Assembly (NCBI GenBank): GCA_026936325.1
Contig: JAPTHN010000001.1
Span: 806,001-870,000, forward strand
Length of the DNA stretch: 64,000 nt
Direction of reading: 5' to 3'
Source of the DNA: Platynereis dumerilii
Lineage: Eukaryota > Annelida > Polychaeta > Phyllodocida > Nereididae
The notes beneath the pieces are model-generated. The model was given only the letters and a program-made list of their open reading frames with translations. It did no database searches and was not told where the DNA came from. The position numbers were made by a program, and so were the translations under genes. Position 1 is the first letter of the stretch. Every line of letters begins with the position of its first letter. This document shows, one piece after another, positions 34,509 to 45,052 of the stretch.

Positions 34509-34878
34509 TTACTGCAATTTCAAGAAGTATGAGTTTCTCTGGCTGCTTTTCTAAGTATCCACGTAGTATATTCAGCTTGACTGATTGGCTGATAATCAAT
34601 GAAACGTCTCCCAAATCTCTTAGTTGAACGTATGAAAGTATGAAAAACACAACAGTCTGCTTCAGTGATCAGCTGCTTTTGATAAATTGATAAGATAGCA
34701 GGTAAGAACAGACTGTTAAAATCACCATCAGGCACGTCACCTGGCCTTGAAATACGTTTCAAGCTATTCAAATTAGATTTAAACTGTGTAATCCAGTGCC
34801 TCCACCAATCACATGAAGTGCATTTGCTACGTTTCACTGTCCCATAACAGAAACTCATACTTCTTGAATTTGCAGTAA
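34509..34878. mobile_element. 370-bp TIR element containing a 112-codon ORF
   Basis: Left TTACTGCAATTTCAAGAAGT and right (inverted) TTACTGCAAATTCAAGAAGT, continuing through ATGAGTTTCT: about 28 paired bases. The ends read TTA|CTGCAA and TTGCAG|TAA, compatible with a TA target. A minus-strand ORF (34520-34858) spans nearly the whole interior (CTSCDWWRHWITQFKSNLNS near residues 14-33) without matching a transposase I recognise. It may be a relic of the parental coding region or chance. Confidence 0.6.
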
Positions 34879-35327
34879 TGTTTCTTTTGGGGGTCTAAAT
34901 GCTCTTACAATAATTAATAACAGTAAATTCAGCAAAAATGTGAAAAAAAATGTAATTTTTTCAATGCTCCATGATTCCGTCAATTTTGGAGTTACGCTGG
35001 GGAAATTTTGCATTTAGATGTCTAAATTATACCTCTTTAAATGACTAAACTCATTTGGAGGGCCAATCTTACGAAATTTTCATAAAAACCAAAAAACTGG
35101 GGAAAATGAGGATTTCTGATGTTTTTCTCAAATTTCGGTTTCTCGAAAATTAATTGTAAACAATAAATTGGTAAACTTCAACAAATATTTACCTTATCAT
35201 ATTAGGAAGTTACTTTTGTAGCCCATATATCTATATAGTTTAGTGTAAAATTTTCTTGAAATGGTTTATTTTGAAAATTCTGAAATTTAGCACACAATAT
35301 AAACAACACCTGGTTCTGGGCACTTGT
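34879..35327. other. Unassigned AT-rich stretch
   Basis: No feature recognised between the TIR element and the return of the modular repeat at 35328. Confidence 0.45.
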
Positions 35328-35689
35328 ATAGCTGAGAAAAACTAATTCAAAAGAAAAAATTCAGATAATGAAAACCGTAAGAACTGCCCTGAGGTGATAA
35401 AAAGAAACTGTGATCATGTAGCTTGGCTTTGGTATGGATCTCCCTGGTTTAAAGTGGTTTTCCTGGGCTTGCTTATTTCCTGTGACAAACAACTTAAACT
35501 AAGCTAATTTTGAGATATGTTTGTGTGAAAAACAACTTTTCTAGGTGGGCAAGAGTAATCTGAAAATTGACTGGGGTATATCAAAGTAACTGGTAAAAAG
35601 GATGAATCAAAAGACGGCAAGCATGTTGTTCTCAGGCTTCCTACTCTAGACTATGTAAACACTATGTGACCAGTAAGTTTAGTGATGCC

Positions 35690-36010
35690 AAAAAAGCAAG
35701 AAAATTATTGAAAAGATCTAAGGCCATGCAGATCTCATATTGCGCCTATACAATACCCTAAACACGAAGAAGCAATATGCGAGTCAGCATGCTTATAAAT
35801 TATTTAACACCCAGGGATCATCACTTTAGTACTGCTTGGCCCCGGAGAAAGGGTTTGGGCTTCGGCCAGATGACTTCTGCCCTAAAGCCAACTGTTGCCA
35901 GATATACATCAGCTGAATGCAGCCAGTTTGTCAAAGATTATAAATTTCTGTTATGCTCGGGGAAATGTCCTATAGGCATTCAAATCATCTGCATTGTAGT
36001 GTGCATTGAA
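35690..36010 (+). repeat. R module, copy 5
   Basis: Landmarks: GAAGCAATATGCGAGTCAGC, ACACCCAGGGATCATCACTT, GGCCCCGGAGAAAGGGTTTGG, GCTTCGGCCAGATG. It is interrupted on its right by the mariner at 36052; the sequence resumes at 37976 and stays colinear with 48650-49260. Confidence 0.7.
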
Positions 36011-36124
36011 CAATGATTATTGGGGCCGCATGGATCATGCAGCACATAATACAGGGTGTCTACAGAAAAAGAGGACAGTCAACACAATTGGATTTGTTTA
36101 CATTTTATTTTGTGCCAAGCATCA

Positions 36125-36539
36125 TTATTCAACAAAACATGATTTGTATATGAACAGTATATTCAGAACAGTCAAATTATCCATTATTCGCACCCCTTGA
36201 TGTGGTAACTTTCGCAGATGAGACATAAATGATGCAAAAGCATGTTTGATGCTCTCCACAAACATTTTGCCCCATGCAGACATGGCGGAGGCCTTTAACT
36301 TTAATGTGAGGGTTGCGATAACTTGCTGGATTCTGTCTCCCAATTTGCCCATACTGAATAATCCACTGGGTCCAGCTCAGGAGACAAGGGGTGGCACTCT
36401 ACCTGGCTCAGGAGGCCGGTTTTGAGGCACTCTTGAGTCTTCTCGCAGTATGAACAGGTGCTACACTTTGTAGGAAGATGATTTTGCCAACAAATGAGTT
36501 TCTTGTCTGACGCCATGGCACCCCAAATTATTGCAGAAT
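36125..36539 (-). pseudogene. Mariner transposase, C-terminal remnant
   Basis: Reads IIWGAMASDKKLICW at the 36540 boundary, then KTQECLKTG and SPELDPVDYSVW, which matches the SPDLNPxDYxxW block holding the third catalytic Asp (DPVDY). A frame change follows, and the end of the protein continues as LKASAMSAWGKMFVESIKHA, then FASFMSHLRK, the usual C-terminal helix. The stretch that normally carries the second catalytic Asp (HDNA or QDGAPAH-like) is not visible, so it was lost. Not functional. Confidence 0.75.
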
Positions 36540-37516
36540 CACTGTAAAATCAGAGGCACTGATTCAGCTCAATTGATTGAGTGAGATGGTTGCACAAGTT
36601 TATTGAGCTAACATAGATTAATGTTTTAAGCTGAGATAACTCAAAATACCGAGCTGAGATAGCTCAAAATACTAAGCTATGTTGACTAAGGTATTCAAGC
36701 TGAGAAAACTCAAAACAATGAGCAGTGTTGACTTACAGCTCAAAATATTGAGTTTTGTTGACTTATTGATCCAAGCTGACACAACTCAAAATTTCGAGCT
36801 ATGTTGACTTATTTTTAGTGTTTTTTGATTTATATTTGTGTGACCTGTCTTATAAAGTTATTTATGTGTATGGGCTGTAATCCCAAAATATTGTTTGATC
36901 TCTCAAGGGGATCCACCTGATCCAGTATGCTTCATTTTAGCACACCATGGACAGGCCCAAGATGCATTCAACAAAGACCATTGCATCACAAGGAGATTTA
37001 AAAATGAATTTCTTGTGAATAAATCCCAATGGCCTGTGGCTCATCTCAGTTGGTATACAGTGCAAGAAGCCAATATTTGAACACACTGTGACTTGGAAAT
37101 GTTGGTTGACGTGTGAAAGCATGCATCTAATTACTCCCACAAATTAATTTAAGAGAGATAAAAATAAAAAAGTAACCAGCTAAAGTGGGGTGCTACTCAT
37201 TTTTTCTCTGGGATAGTGTAATATAAATGTTCTTTTTTCTTGTAAGTAAATAATTATTTAAAACTAAATGCAGTCTTATGAGAAGTGCTTGTTATAGATG
37301 GCGCTATTTGTGGCATGACTGAGATGTCAAGCTATCTGCAACAACTGAAGCTTTCATGTTTTCACAGCTTAATGTTATGATTCGTTTGGACAACTTACAG
37401 CATTGAGCTATCATACCTTGACAACTTATAGGATTGAGCTATCATAGCTTGAAAATTATTAACATTCTCAGACAGCTCAAATTATTGCTTCAACACAGTT
37501 TTCAAATTTTACAGTG
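36540..37516. mobile_element. 977-bp element nested in the mariner
   Basis: Ends CACTGTAAAAT and, inverted, CACTGTAAAAT. It interrupts the mariner transposase between PESMQMFII and WGAMASD. A TTATT on each side (near 36527 and 37520) may be the target duplication. The left 300 bases hold about five imperfect copies of AACTCAAAATANNGAGCT with GTTGACTTA between them, a quasi-palindromic array; similar words (GAGCTATCATA) recur on the right. No coding content. The CACTGTAA ends plus short palindromes resemble the element at 4256-4490. Confidence 0.7.
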
Positions 37517-37830
37517 ATGTTATTATAAACATTTGCATTGATTCCGGCACTCTGGTCAATGGTTTATTTGAGATATTTTTGTTATTTTCTTGTCATCAGA
37601 TGACTCCATGTTGAAGACCAAGTGTTAGGTCCTGAATTGAATTATCGGCAGCTGGAGCATCAGCAAATGTCCCACTACTCACGCATGAATCATTCCTACT
37701 CTCACAAGCACCATAAATGGTGAAAATTTTCTCATCAAGAATGAAGAAAACAGGACGACCTTTTTCAGCTCTGAACAATGCAAGCACTTTTGCATATCAT
37801 GCTTGCATTTTGCCTTTAGTAGCGATCTAA
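37517..37830 (-). pseudogene. Mariner transposase, central remnant
   Basis: Contains YAKVLALFRAEKGRPVFFI, then LDEKIFTIYGACESRNDSC: the block with the first catalytic Asp (usually FSDEKxFT...RNDR) is recognisable. It runs on to QHGVI and then PESMQMFII at the nested insertion. A stop lies after QHGVI and another upstream of YAKVL. The N-terminal helix-turn-helix region is absent. Confidence 0.7.
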
Positions 37831-37975
37831 TTCACAAATAAACATATTTGCAAAAGACCTAATATGGCTGACTATCAAATCCATTCTTATGTTAGACTTA
37901 TCACCAAATTCTGAACTTATATGAGTGTAAAAAAGAGATAAAGTGACTGTCCTCTTTTTCTGTAGACACCCTGTA

Positions 37976-38810
37976 CTCCTATAAAGGGGTGTAAGATTCA
38001 CTGTAGAAACGATTATAAATCTGCACAGTGCACATGCCAGCTATTGCATGGAATACAGAAAAATAATTGACTGATTCGGAGTGATGGGAAGCTATCAATG
38101 TAGCCTTATTGCATGCACAGGCAATTCAAATGTCTGATATGCACATTTATGATTGCAGTAATATTAGTAGTTGTTGGAAAGTGTTTTTTCCCTTTTTCCT
38201 GTTGCAGAAGTTTTAATAACCAGTAAGTTGGACAGCATTACATTTATAGTTACTATTTTCAAAAAATTTCCTACAACCTCATAACATCTTGTTTTTGGTC
38301 AGTAATCAGCTTCTCTATCAAGATTGACATCTTGTAAAGATGAAGTGCCCACTCATGACTGTATAGAAGTGGGTGGTGACCTTTACCTTCCAATTCCTCC
38401 TAAAAGAAGGTCAGCTTATGGTGGCCCGTAATACTTTTGACATTCTGCAAGATTGAGGCCTGTGTGACACTGGAGGAACATTGAGCAGTACCCATCTGCG
38501 CCTATGAGTTGGGGAAGAATTTTCTGGCTACCACTAAGCAGATCTATGTAATTCCGCTCTTGATCTGAACTACAAAAAAAAGGACAAATACATGTGAGCT
38601 TTGTCTTGTAAATTGAATTATAGAGTCTAAGAAAGAAAGACTTAAATTTAACCGTGTTTTTGTTCAAAAGGCCCTGCTGAATATCTATTATTAACACTAT
38701 TTCAAATTGTCAGTCAAAAGCATAACTGAAGACAATATAAAATGCCATTTTGTTCTGAGTAGACATTCACACAAGTTTACTGTCAGGTTTGTCACTTTTT
38801 GGAGCTTAAA
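37976..38810 (+). repeat. Modular repeat, segment colinear with 48.65-49.26 kb
   Basis: Shares ATAATTGACTGATT / ATAATTGATTTTAT, CTATCAATGTAG, TTTTTCCTGTTGCAGAAG / TTTCTGTTGCAGAAAG, GACCTTTACCTTCCAATTCC, AAGAAGGTCAGCT and TTTTGACATTCTGCAAGATTG in the same order as the 48.7-49.2-kb copy. A shorter relative of the last part is at about 40300-40360. Non-coding. Confidence 0.65.
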
Positions 38811-39050
38811 ATGGGGAGTCATTTAATATCCAGGGGTATTTTTATTGAAATAAATAATTTATTGCTCATTTTTTGTGAAATAAATAAATTCGTTTTGGGC
38901 AGTCTTGAAAAAACACAATATCTGTTTTGGGTATTTCTAAGCAAGGTGTTGATTAATAAAGGAATGAATATTTGGGGACGTTGTGGGCTTGAAATGAAAA
39001 GGGGAAAATTCCAACCTCCCACCCCCCTGGAAATTAAATGATCACCCCCT
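38811..39050. mobile_element. 240-bp MITE with GGGG...CATTTAAT termini
   Basis: Left ATGGGGAGTCATTTAATATC continuing CAGGGG; right, inverted, AGGGGGTGATCATTTAATTTC continuing CAGGGGGG: about 25 paired bases. The 80-codon ORF that fills the interior is a by-product. The target duplication is not clear. Confidence 0.6.
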
Positions 39051-39094
39051 AATGCCCTGGTGTCAAACTGAAACAGAAACTGTGATGAAACAAG

Positions 39095-39480
39095 ACAATG
39101 GTAAAACAGTTATTCCTGATATTTGAGAATATGAGATATTTTTTTCCCAAGCATGTGGACCTCTTGCTTGTAAAAAAATCCCATTTCCATATTCATTGCC
39201 AAAAATAACCTGAAACAACTAGCCTGTGGATGAACAACAATTTTTGTCTGTAAGAAACCATAGAGTTGTCAACCCACATTTGTTGGAGATAGCAATATGT
39301 TGGTCAGTTTTTTTGCACAGGATGAAGCCAAATGTATCACCTTATAGTATATGACTGATATGTGATGCCATTCCTGCGGTCTTCATTCAGTCCACTCCCG
39401 GATGACCTGATATGCTATTTTTCCATGTGTATATTTTTCAACATATAGCAGATATAAAAAGATGTTTGCAGGTGTAAAAA
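39095..39480 (+). repeat. Module a, isolated copy
   Basis: TTATTCCTGATATTTGAGAA, GCATGTGGACCTCTTGCTTG, CCATATTCATTGCCAAAAAT, GAACAACAATTTTTGTCTGT and GAGTTGTCAACCCACATTTG occur in the order seen in the 50.8-64-kb array units (50795, 54100, 56745, 60900, 62435). This links that array to the modular repeat family of the rest of the window. Confidence 0.7.
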
Positions 39481-39602
39481 GAAGCACGAAACAATTTGAT
39501 GACATGCAAATACAAACATTATACTAGTCGATACATAAAAACTAACAATCGTATATGCCCTTCATTTGTATAATTTTCGCTATCAACATTCATGGAAGTG
39601 AT

Positions 39603-39830
39603 AGGGAGAACCGGGGCACATTGGGACGCTTTTAACGTCTACTAATTTTGCATGAGTATCACCAATACTATTGAGCTTAAATGCAAGGCTTAATAAACTA
39701 GACTGCGCCAACCCTTTTGCAGCCAGAGAGCATAATGTAAGTCATAAAAATGACTGTCCCGGTGTGCCCCGGCAGGGCACATTGCAACATCAGCTGGGGC
39801 ACATTAGGACATCAATTAAAAAATCATTTT
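39603..39830 (+). mobile_element. Truncated GGGGAGA-type element end
   Basis: AGGGAGAACCGGGGCACATTGGGAC, followed after about 150 bases by the internal words GTGCCCCGGCAGGGCACATT and GGGGCACATTAGGAC. It resembles the left ends of the elements at 7859 and 55944. No right end was found. Confidence 0.35.
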
Positions 39831-41780
39831 AACACTCCATGGCAATGGATATTACATATAAGTAGTGCGTAAGACAATATACAGTGCATTAACACCTTGT
39901 AGTGCCAATAGTTGATAACTTTAAGCAGTTTTAAACATTCAACATAAACTGTCCTGGGTACGGACAATGGTAATCCACTATGCCTCTATTCACTAGGCCT
40001 GAATACCTGTTGTGTGCTGTCCCACAAACAAACTTTGGAATGCATAATCTTATTGTATTGACAATATATAGACCTGAAGATTGGAATATAATGACACAAA
40101 AACCCAACATCAGCACACCATATCGATGCTATTTTTGATGCAAAAAAATCATTTAAGAACAGTCTGTACTTTTGCTATTAAATTTGATATGACATGACTG
40201 CGTATTTATGTATATTTTTGCGATCTACCAAGCTCAGGCCCCAGGAAAATAAAACCAAAACACCAATTAACAAGGGATTACAACGTCAGCATAAAGGCAT
40301 ATTTTGACCTTTACCTCTAAAGCCCTATAAAAAGAAGAAGGTCATCTAATGCCTTTATTACAGATTTCGTATTAGTGTGCCATGTTCTTTTCAACTGCCA
40401 CAGTGCTCTTGTTATGTCAGTATCAGCATAATGATTTCACAGTTGGTATATTTGCAGTTTCAGCTGTGTCACTTGGAACCCATACTGATCACACCATTAC
40501 AAATTCACACATAAGCTGTTAGATTGTTGCTCAACATTGATTATTCAGTTTGATGTTTTGAATAAATCCAAAAGTTACAATATCCAGCTATATGGCTTGT
40601 AGCACACTATTGCGTACACATTTTGGCCACCGATGATGAAAAATGAAAGTTGTAGCACAATTAAGTACTTCTTATATTTTGATAGCTAATATATTAGGGA
40701 AGCTAAATCCAGAAGGATGGAGCTTAATGAGCTTTCGTTGTTCCATAATAAGGGGTGAATCGGTACACTGGGGTGATTCATGACAGAACTGGAATATGGT
40801 TTATTTCTTCAAAAAAATAACTACTTCCACTTAATCCAGGAAGTTAATTTTTGGAACACTTACAGTACACATACTAGAGTACATTTTGCTGGGGTTTCAC
40901 ATTTCTAACTGCAGGCAGTGAGGAGCTGCACCTTAAGCTTCGCCCTGCAAAAATTGAATTCTCCACAGTTGGTCAAAACACTTGTGCATCAAAAAGTATA
41001 AGTATTAAAGCTACCAAATCAACAGGAAACGTTCATGATATAGTGTTGACCAACTTTGGAAAAAATGGTAACCATAGCCATAACAGCGTTGACTCTGCTC
41101 AACGAAAACCAAGCCAAAGTCAATTTTAGTGTTATCTTTGGATGAAAGTAAATGATTAGTAAATGCACAAAAAATGAAATTGGGGGTCAAGTAATATGAA
41201 ATTAATAATGAACATGGTTAAAACATAGTGGAAAATCAATTTAACCTTTTAAAATTGATAAATAATTATTAAACACTATATATTGCAATAACAATAAATT
41301 CCCTGAAATTAACAAGAAATCATGTGATATAATATAGAGATGAAGGTATCAAAATAAGGAAATTCTGTTCCAAATCAGTTAGAAATAGTTCTAGGGAACC
41401 AGATTATTAGACATAGTACTTGATTTTGGATGTTGGGTCTTGGGTTCTGTTCCAAGTTAATAACAGATTTTTGACTCTCCCAAAAATATCCAAAGTAATT
41501 TTCATTTGAAAATAAATGCATGTTCTATTGAAGAAGATAATTCAAATTGGCAGTAGTGATATTGGATTTAATCCAGAATTACCTGGCTATAGTATAATTA
41601 GGAGAAAAATATGGTTTTTGAAAATTTTCTCTCATTTATCATATTTTTAAAAATATGCTAATTTTGCACATAATTGAGTTCAGATTTCTCTCAAAATTTT
41701 TTTTTTGCTTCCTAAATATGTTTTCTAATGACTATTCACAAGTATCCATGCTATTGGCACAGCCAAGCAGGAAGTGTCAG
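39831..41780. other. Unassigned stretch with minor module traces
   Basis: 40235-40370 has traces of array module d (CCAATTAACAAGGGATTACA) and of the GACCTTTACC...AAGAAGAAGGTCA block. An isolated GGGGTGAATCGGTACACTGGGG lies at about 40752. No gene or complete element was recognised in the remainder. Confidence 0.4.
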
Positions 41781-41786
41781 TTTCAT

Positions 41787-41972
41787 AAAACGCGACGTAC
41801 TTGTGAACGCACTCAGATCAGCTCTAACAAGTTCAATATGATGGTTAGAGACTCAATATTTTGTCCAGTATCGCAGTTTGCTGCACAAATATCTGAAAAA
41901 AAATGTTAACCTTGCCCCTAAAAGTTTGACATCTAAACCTACGAATATGTAAAACGCGACGTACTTGTGAAC
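41787..41972 (+). repeat. 22-bp exact direct repeat, 164 bp apart
   Basis: 41787-41808 and 41951-41972 are identical: AAAACGCGACGTACTTGTGA followed by AC. The sequence has two or three CpGs and stands out in AT-rich surroundings. It may be a subterminal motif of a DNA element or remains of a tandem unit. Confidence 0.8.
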
Positions 41973-42317
41973 ATTTGCATAAGCAATGCAAAAGTATCCT
42001 AAATGTGCCCTTATAACGGTCTCAGGAACTGAAGAAGTGTTGGTCTCGAAGAGGGATACTATGGGGCTTCCACGCAGCCATTAGCTATATTCCATATATA
42101 AAGCATATATATTTCAGGAGAGGTCAAAAGTGCATGTAAGAAAATTAATTGTTTTCAAACTATGTGACATCTTCATGTAAAAAATCCCCTTGGCGAACGC
42201 TAACACTGTAAAACCATTTTTTAGCTATATATGTTCTTTGAGCTTCAGTCTGTGATACTGAACCAATTATTTCATTCCGAAAATTGTTAAAATATCAAAA
42301 GCATGACCCTTTATAAG
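41973..42317. other. Unassigned stretch
   Basis: No feature recognised up to the target duplication at 42318. Confidence 0.5.
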
Positions 42318-43023
42318 CAGTACTATTAGACCTGTTCAGAATATGCTTTTGACCAAAATTCATAGCCTACTGCACTGATTCCCATGCTTTTAGGTCTGAG
42401 AAAGCCAAAAATCACAACCATTTTGATCTGTGACCATGGGAACCTTTGCCTCAAAAGCCCTGAAGTTATGATGTTGATTTCCGTCAAAAACGCCTAAAAT
42501 TGTAGGAGTGGGGTAATGGTTTTTCTTGTCTAACTCCTCAGGAAATAAAGATACAAGAATCACACTTGCACCATGTGAAAGATAATCAAATTGCCTTTCA
42601 AATAGTATCAAAAATATAAATTTTATTATAAAGAAGGTACTTTTCCAGAGAAGAAAACATACAAATTTGTGTTTCGTAGGCAAAAAAATGAACAATTTAA
42701 GTTTTTTTGAACCCCTCGAATGCAGTTTTCACACTTAAATTGGCAATGTAAGACACTGATTAACTTGTTGGGATCATATGAGCATCATGTAAATCAACAG
42801 CACGAGATAATGAAAATATAGCAACGCTACAACACATGCTTAGTATCGACAATACAGGAAGTTTTGATATTTTATACATGTTTTCTACAGTCACTGGCAA
42901 GTCCAAGTGTGTGAACATATTATACAAAACAAAGTATGAAGTAAATCTCCAAACACAATGGAATCCAAATTTACCAGTGTTTCAACACTTATATCCTAGG
43001 CACACTGCATAACATACGTGCCT

Positions 43024-43348
43024 ACAGTTAAGAATTGACAAAAACAACAGATTCAAGGTTATACGTGTAGGAAAACACAGTATATGCAAAGTTGCAGATG
43101 ATTTTGGCTGAAAGTGGAGTCAAAATAATGACTGATTTGGTAACAGATATAACCATACTTCATGAGGTGAGAGATAACCATACCCCAGGAAATATCTCAC
43201 CTCCTGAAGTATGGTTATCACTGTTACCAAATCAGTCATATTTGACTTATTATTTTGACTTCACTTTCAGCCAAAATCATATGAAACTTTGCACATACTG
43301 TGTTATTTCAATAACCTTTAATTTGTTGTTTTCCGTCAATTTTTAACT
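43024..43348. mobile_element. Nested ~325-bp palindrome
   Basis: Arms of about 155 bp meet near 43183. Matching landmarks with complements: ATGATTTTGGCTGAAAGTG, GACTGATTTGGTAACAG, ATAACCATACTTCA, GAGGTGAGA, and outer AATTGAC...AACAACA. One arm has a 9-bp indel. It lies between the long arms of the 2.7-kb element and is probably an independent foldback insertion. Confidence 0.7.
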
Positions 43349-44378
43349 GGCTGACTGCTCCAAGCAACATTCAGAACATCCAATGGTATGAAGTGAGACT
43401 CTGTCCAACAAGATAGGGGAATAAGTTTCAATGAATGGCAATGTAGATTTGCCTCTTCAAAAAATGTCTTGTTTCTCTGTTCTCATTAATCAGCAGACTA
43501 TCTTTTCCGTCATGAACTGTTCATATAGGCATGTCCACACCACAAACAAATGATAATCTAAATGAAAGAATTATTTTATGAATGTTACTTTTTAAATGGT
43601 ACAGGTATAATTTTAATTTTGTTGTTAGACCATTCTTTATATATATATTCTAAATAGTTTTAAATCTCTGTCTTCCTTTTACACAGGGCAATATTGTAAA
43701 ACAATAATTTTGGATTGAATGTTTTACCCTGAATAAATGTGTATTATAAATAAATCTCTCTGTGAAGTCAGGCATTTTTTCAAACAAGCAAACCCGTTTT
43801 GCCGCTCATCGAATTCATATTGGACACTGCTCCCTGATCTGGTTGGTCCAGCGTTTTAGAACTTGATATTCTATACACTGGACATCAACATGCTTTGTCA
43901 GTTGAAAATTGGACAGAAATGTCATTTTCAAAGTGATTTTACACTCAGTTAAGGTAGGAATAGTGTGGCTGAGTGTGGCATCAAAATGGTGGCCAATTTT
44001 AACTGTAATGACCAAAAAATCAGGACCAGCAAAATCAATTGCTTCAGGTTGTTGAAACATGGAATTCGACAACTTCAAAAAATCGAGGCTGACGATCATG
44101 ATTCTTGAATGCATGTGTGATTATGTTCCCTCTTAATGACAGTTTTTCTAGAAATTGCAGGATAAAAACTAAATGCTAGAAAAAGTTACAGATGTAAACA
44201 ATTCCTAAAATTTCTATGCTTGCAGAATGTAGATGTGTCTTGCCTACTATCATCCTGTAGCATTATGTCATTGCTAAATACTTTTGTGTTGTGGGTAGTG
44301 TCTAGTGTGTACTTATTGTGGTTTTGCTGCACATGGATATATGTCTTTCAATGTAATTGATGCTTTGGATTGTCAACA
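43349..44378. other. Interior of the long-TIR element, unassigned
   Basis: AT-rich; a 99-codon minus-strand ORF (43815-44114) shows no transposase motif. Confidence 0.45.
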
Positions 44379-45052
44379 AGTGTTGTAGGATTGGTAAATA
44401 TGGACTCTGTTGTACTTGGAGATGTACTTCATGCTTTGTTTTGTATATGTAAGTTATAGTGTTCATGCACTTGGACTTGCTAGTGTTCGATTGATAAAAC
44501 AAAATAATTCCCTGCATTGTAGATACTAAGCATGTGTTGTAGCGTTGCTATATTTTCATTATCTCGTGCTGTTGATTTACATGATGCTCGTATGATCCCA
44601 ACAAGTTATTCAGTGTCTTACATTGCCAATTTAAGTGTGAAAACTGCATTCGAGGGGTTCAAAAACACTTAAATTGTTCATTTTTTTGCCTACGAAACAC
44701 AAATTTGTATGTTTTCTTCTCTGGAAAGTACCTTCTTTATAATAAAAATTTATATTTTTGATACCATTTGAAAGGCAATTTGATTATCTTTCACATGGTG
44801 CAAGTGTGATTCTTGTATCTTTATTTCCTGAGGAGTTAGACAAGAAAAACCATTACCCCACTCCTACAATTTTAGGCGTTTTTGACGGAAATCAACATCA
44901 TAACTTCAGGGCCTTTGAGGCAAAGGTTCCCATGGTCACAGATCAAAATGGTTGTGATTTTTGGCTTTCTCAGACCTAAAAGCATGGGAATCAGTGCAGT
45001 AGGCTATGAATTTTGGTCAAAAGCATATTCTGAACAGGTCTACAGTACTATT

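Larger units (their letters stand above)
33183..35327. mobile_element. 2.15-kb composite insertion in a modular repeat
   Basis: Sequence present here but absent from the corresponding point of the 14-kb copy. It starts next to a short palindrome (33189-33214, TGGAGGTGTGTACACATCTCCA) and contains a 20-bp tandem (33494-33555), a hairpin foldback (34103-34246) and a 370-bp TIR element (34509-34878). No single pair of ends explains the whole insertion, so it is probably several nested events or a deletion in the other copy. Confidence 0.5.
31790..35620 (-). repeat. Modular repeat, right partner of an inverted pair
   Basis: 31790-33182 and 35328-35620 are the complement of 14155-15830. They are separated here by 33183-35327, which the partner lacks. 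R module copy 4 is included (32030-32320). The junction in the partner falls near 14455 (CAGCTATATAA|ATGATGAC). Confidence 0.75.
36052..37973 (-). mobile_element. Mariner-type DNA transposon, defective
   Basis: A 1.92-kb element with identical 30-bp TIRs starting CAGGGTGTCTACAGAAAAAG and continuing GAGGACAGTCA at both ends, flanked by TA (36050-36051, 37974-37975). Minus-strand remnants of a DDD-type Tc1/mariner transposase are visible at both sides of a second element (36540-37516) that landed in it. The N-terminal DNA-binding part is missing, because fewer than about 180 bases separate the first recognisable residues from the TIR. Its flanks match the 48.6-kb copy of the modular repeat. Confidence 0.85.
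42327..45042. mobile_element. 2.7-kb long-TIR element (Mutator-like or Foldback-like)
   Basis: Inverted arms 42327-42993 and 44379-45042, starting TAGACCTGTTCAGAATATGC at both ends. The outer ~480 bp are almost identical (a 73-codon frame is identical in both arms); the inner ~120 bp are only about 70% alike. CAGTACTAT occurs directly on both sides (42318-42326, 45043-45051), a 9-bp target duplication as made by Mutator-like and Drosophila FB-type elements. The 1.4-kb interior holds another palindrome (43024-43348) and no transposase, so the element is non-autonomous. Confidence 0.75.

Noticed and set aside
42390-44979. A 73-residue protein sequence encoded identically on both strands (42390-42695 minus, 44758-44979 plus)
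   Set aside because: The identity comes from the inverted arms of the 2.7-kb element. The sequence has no domain, and DNA outside the frame is equally conserved.
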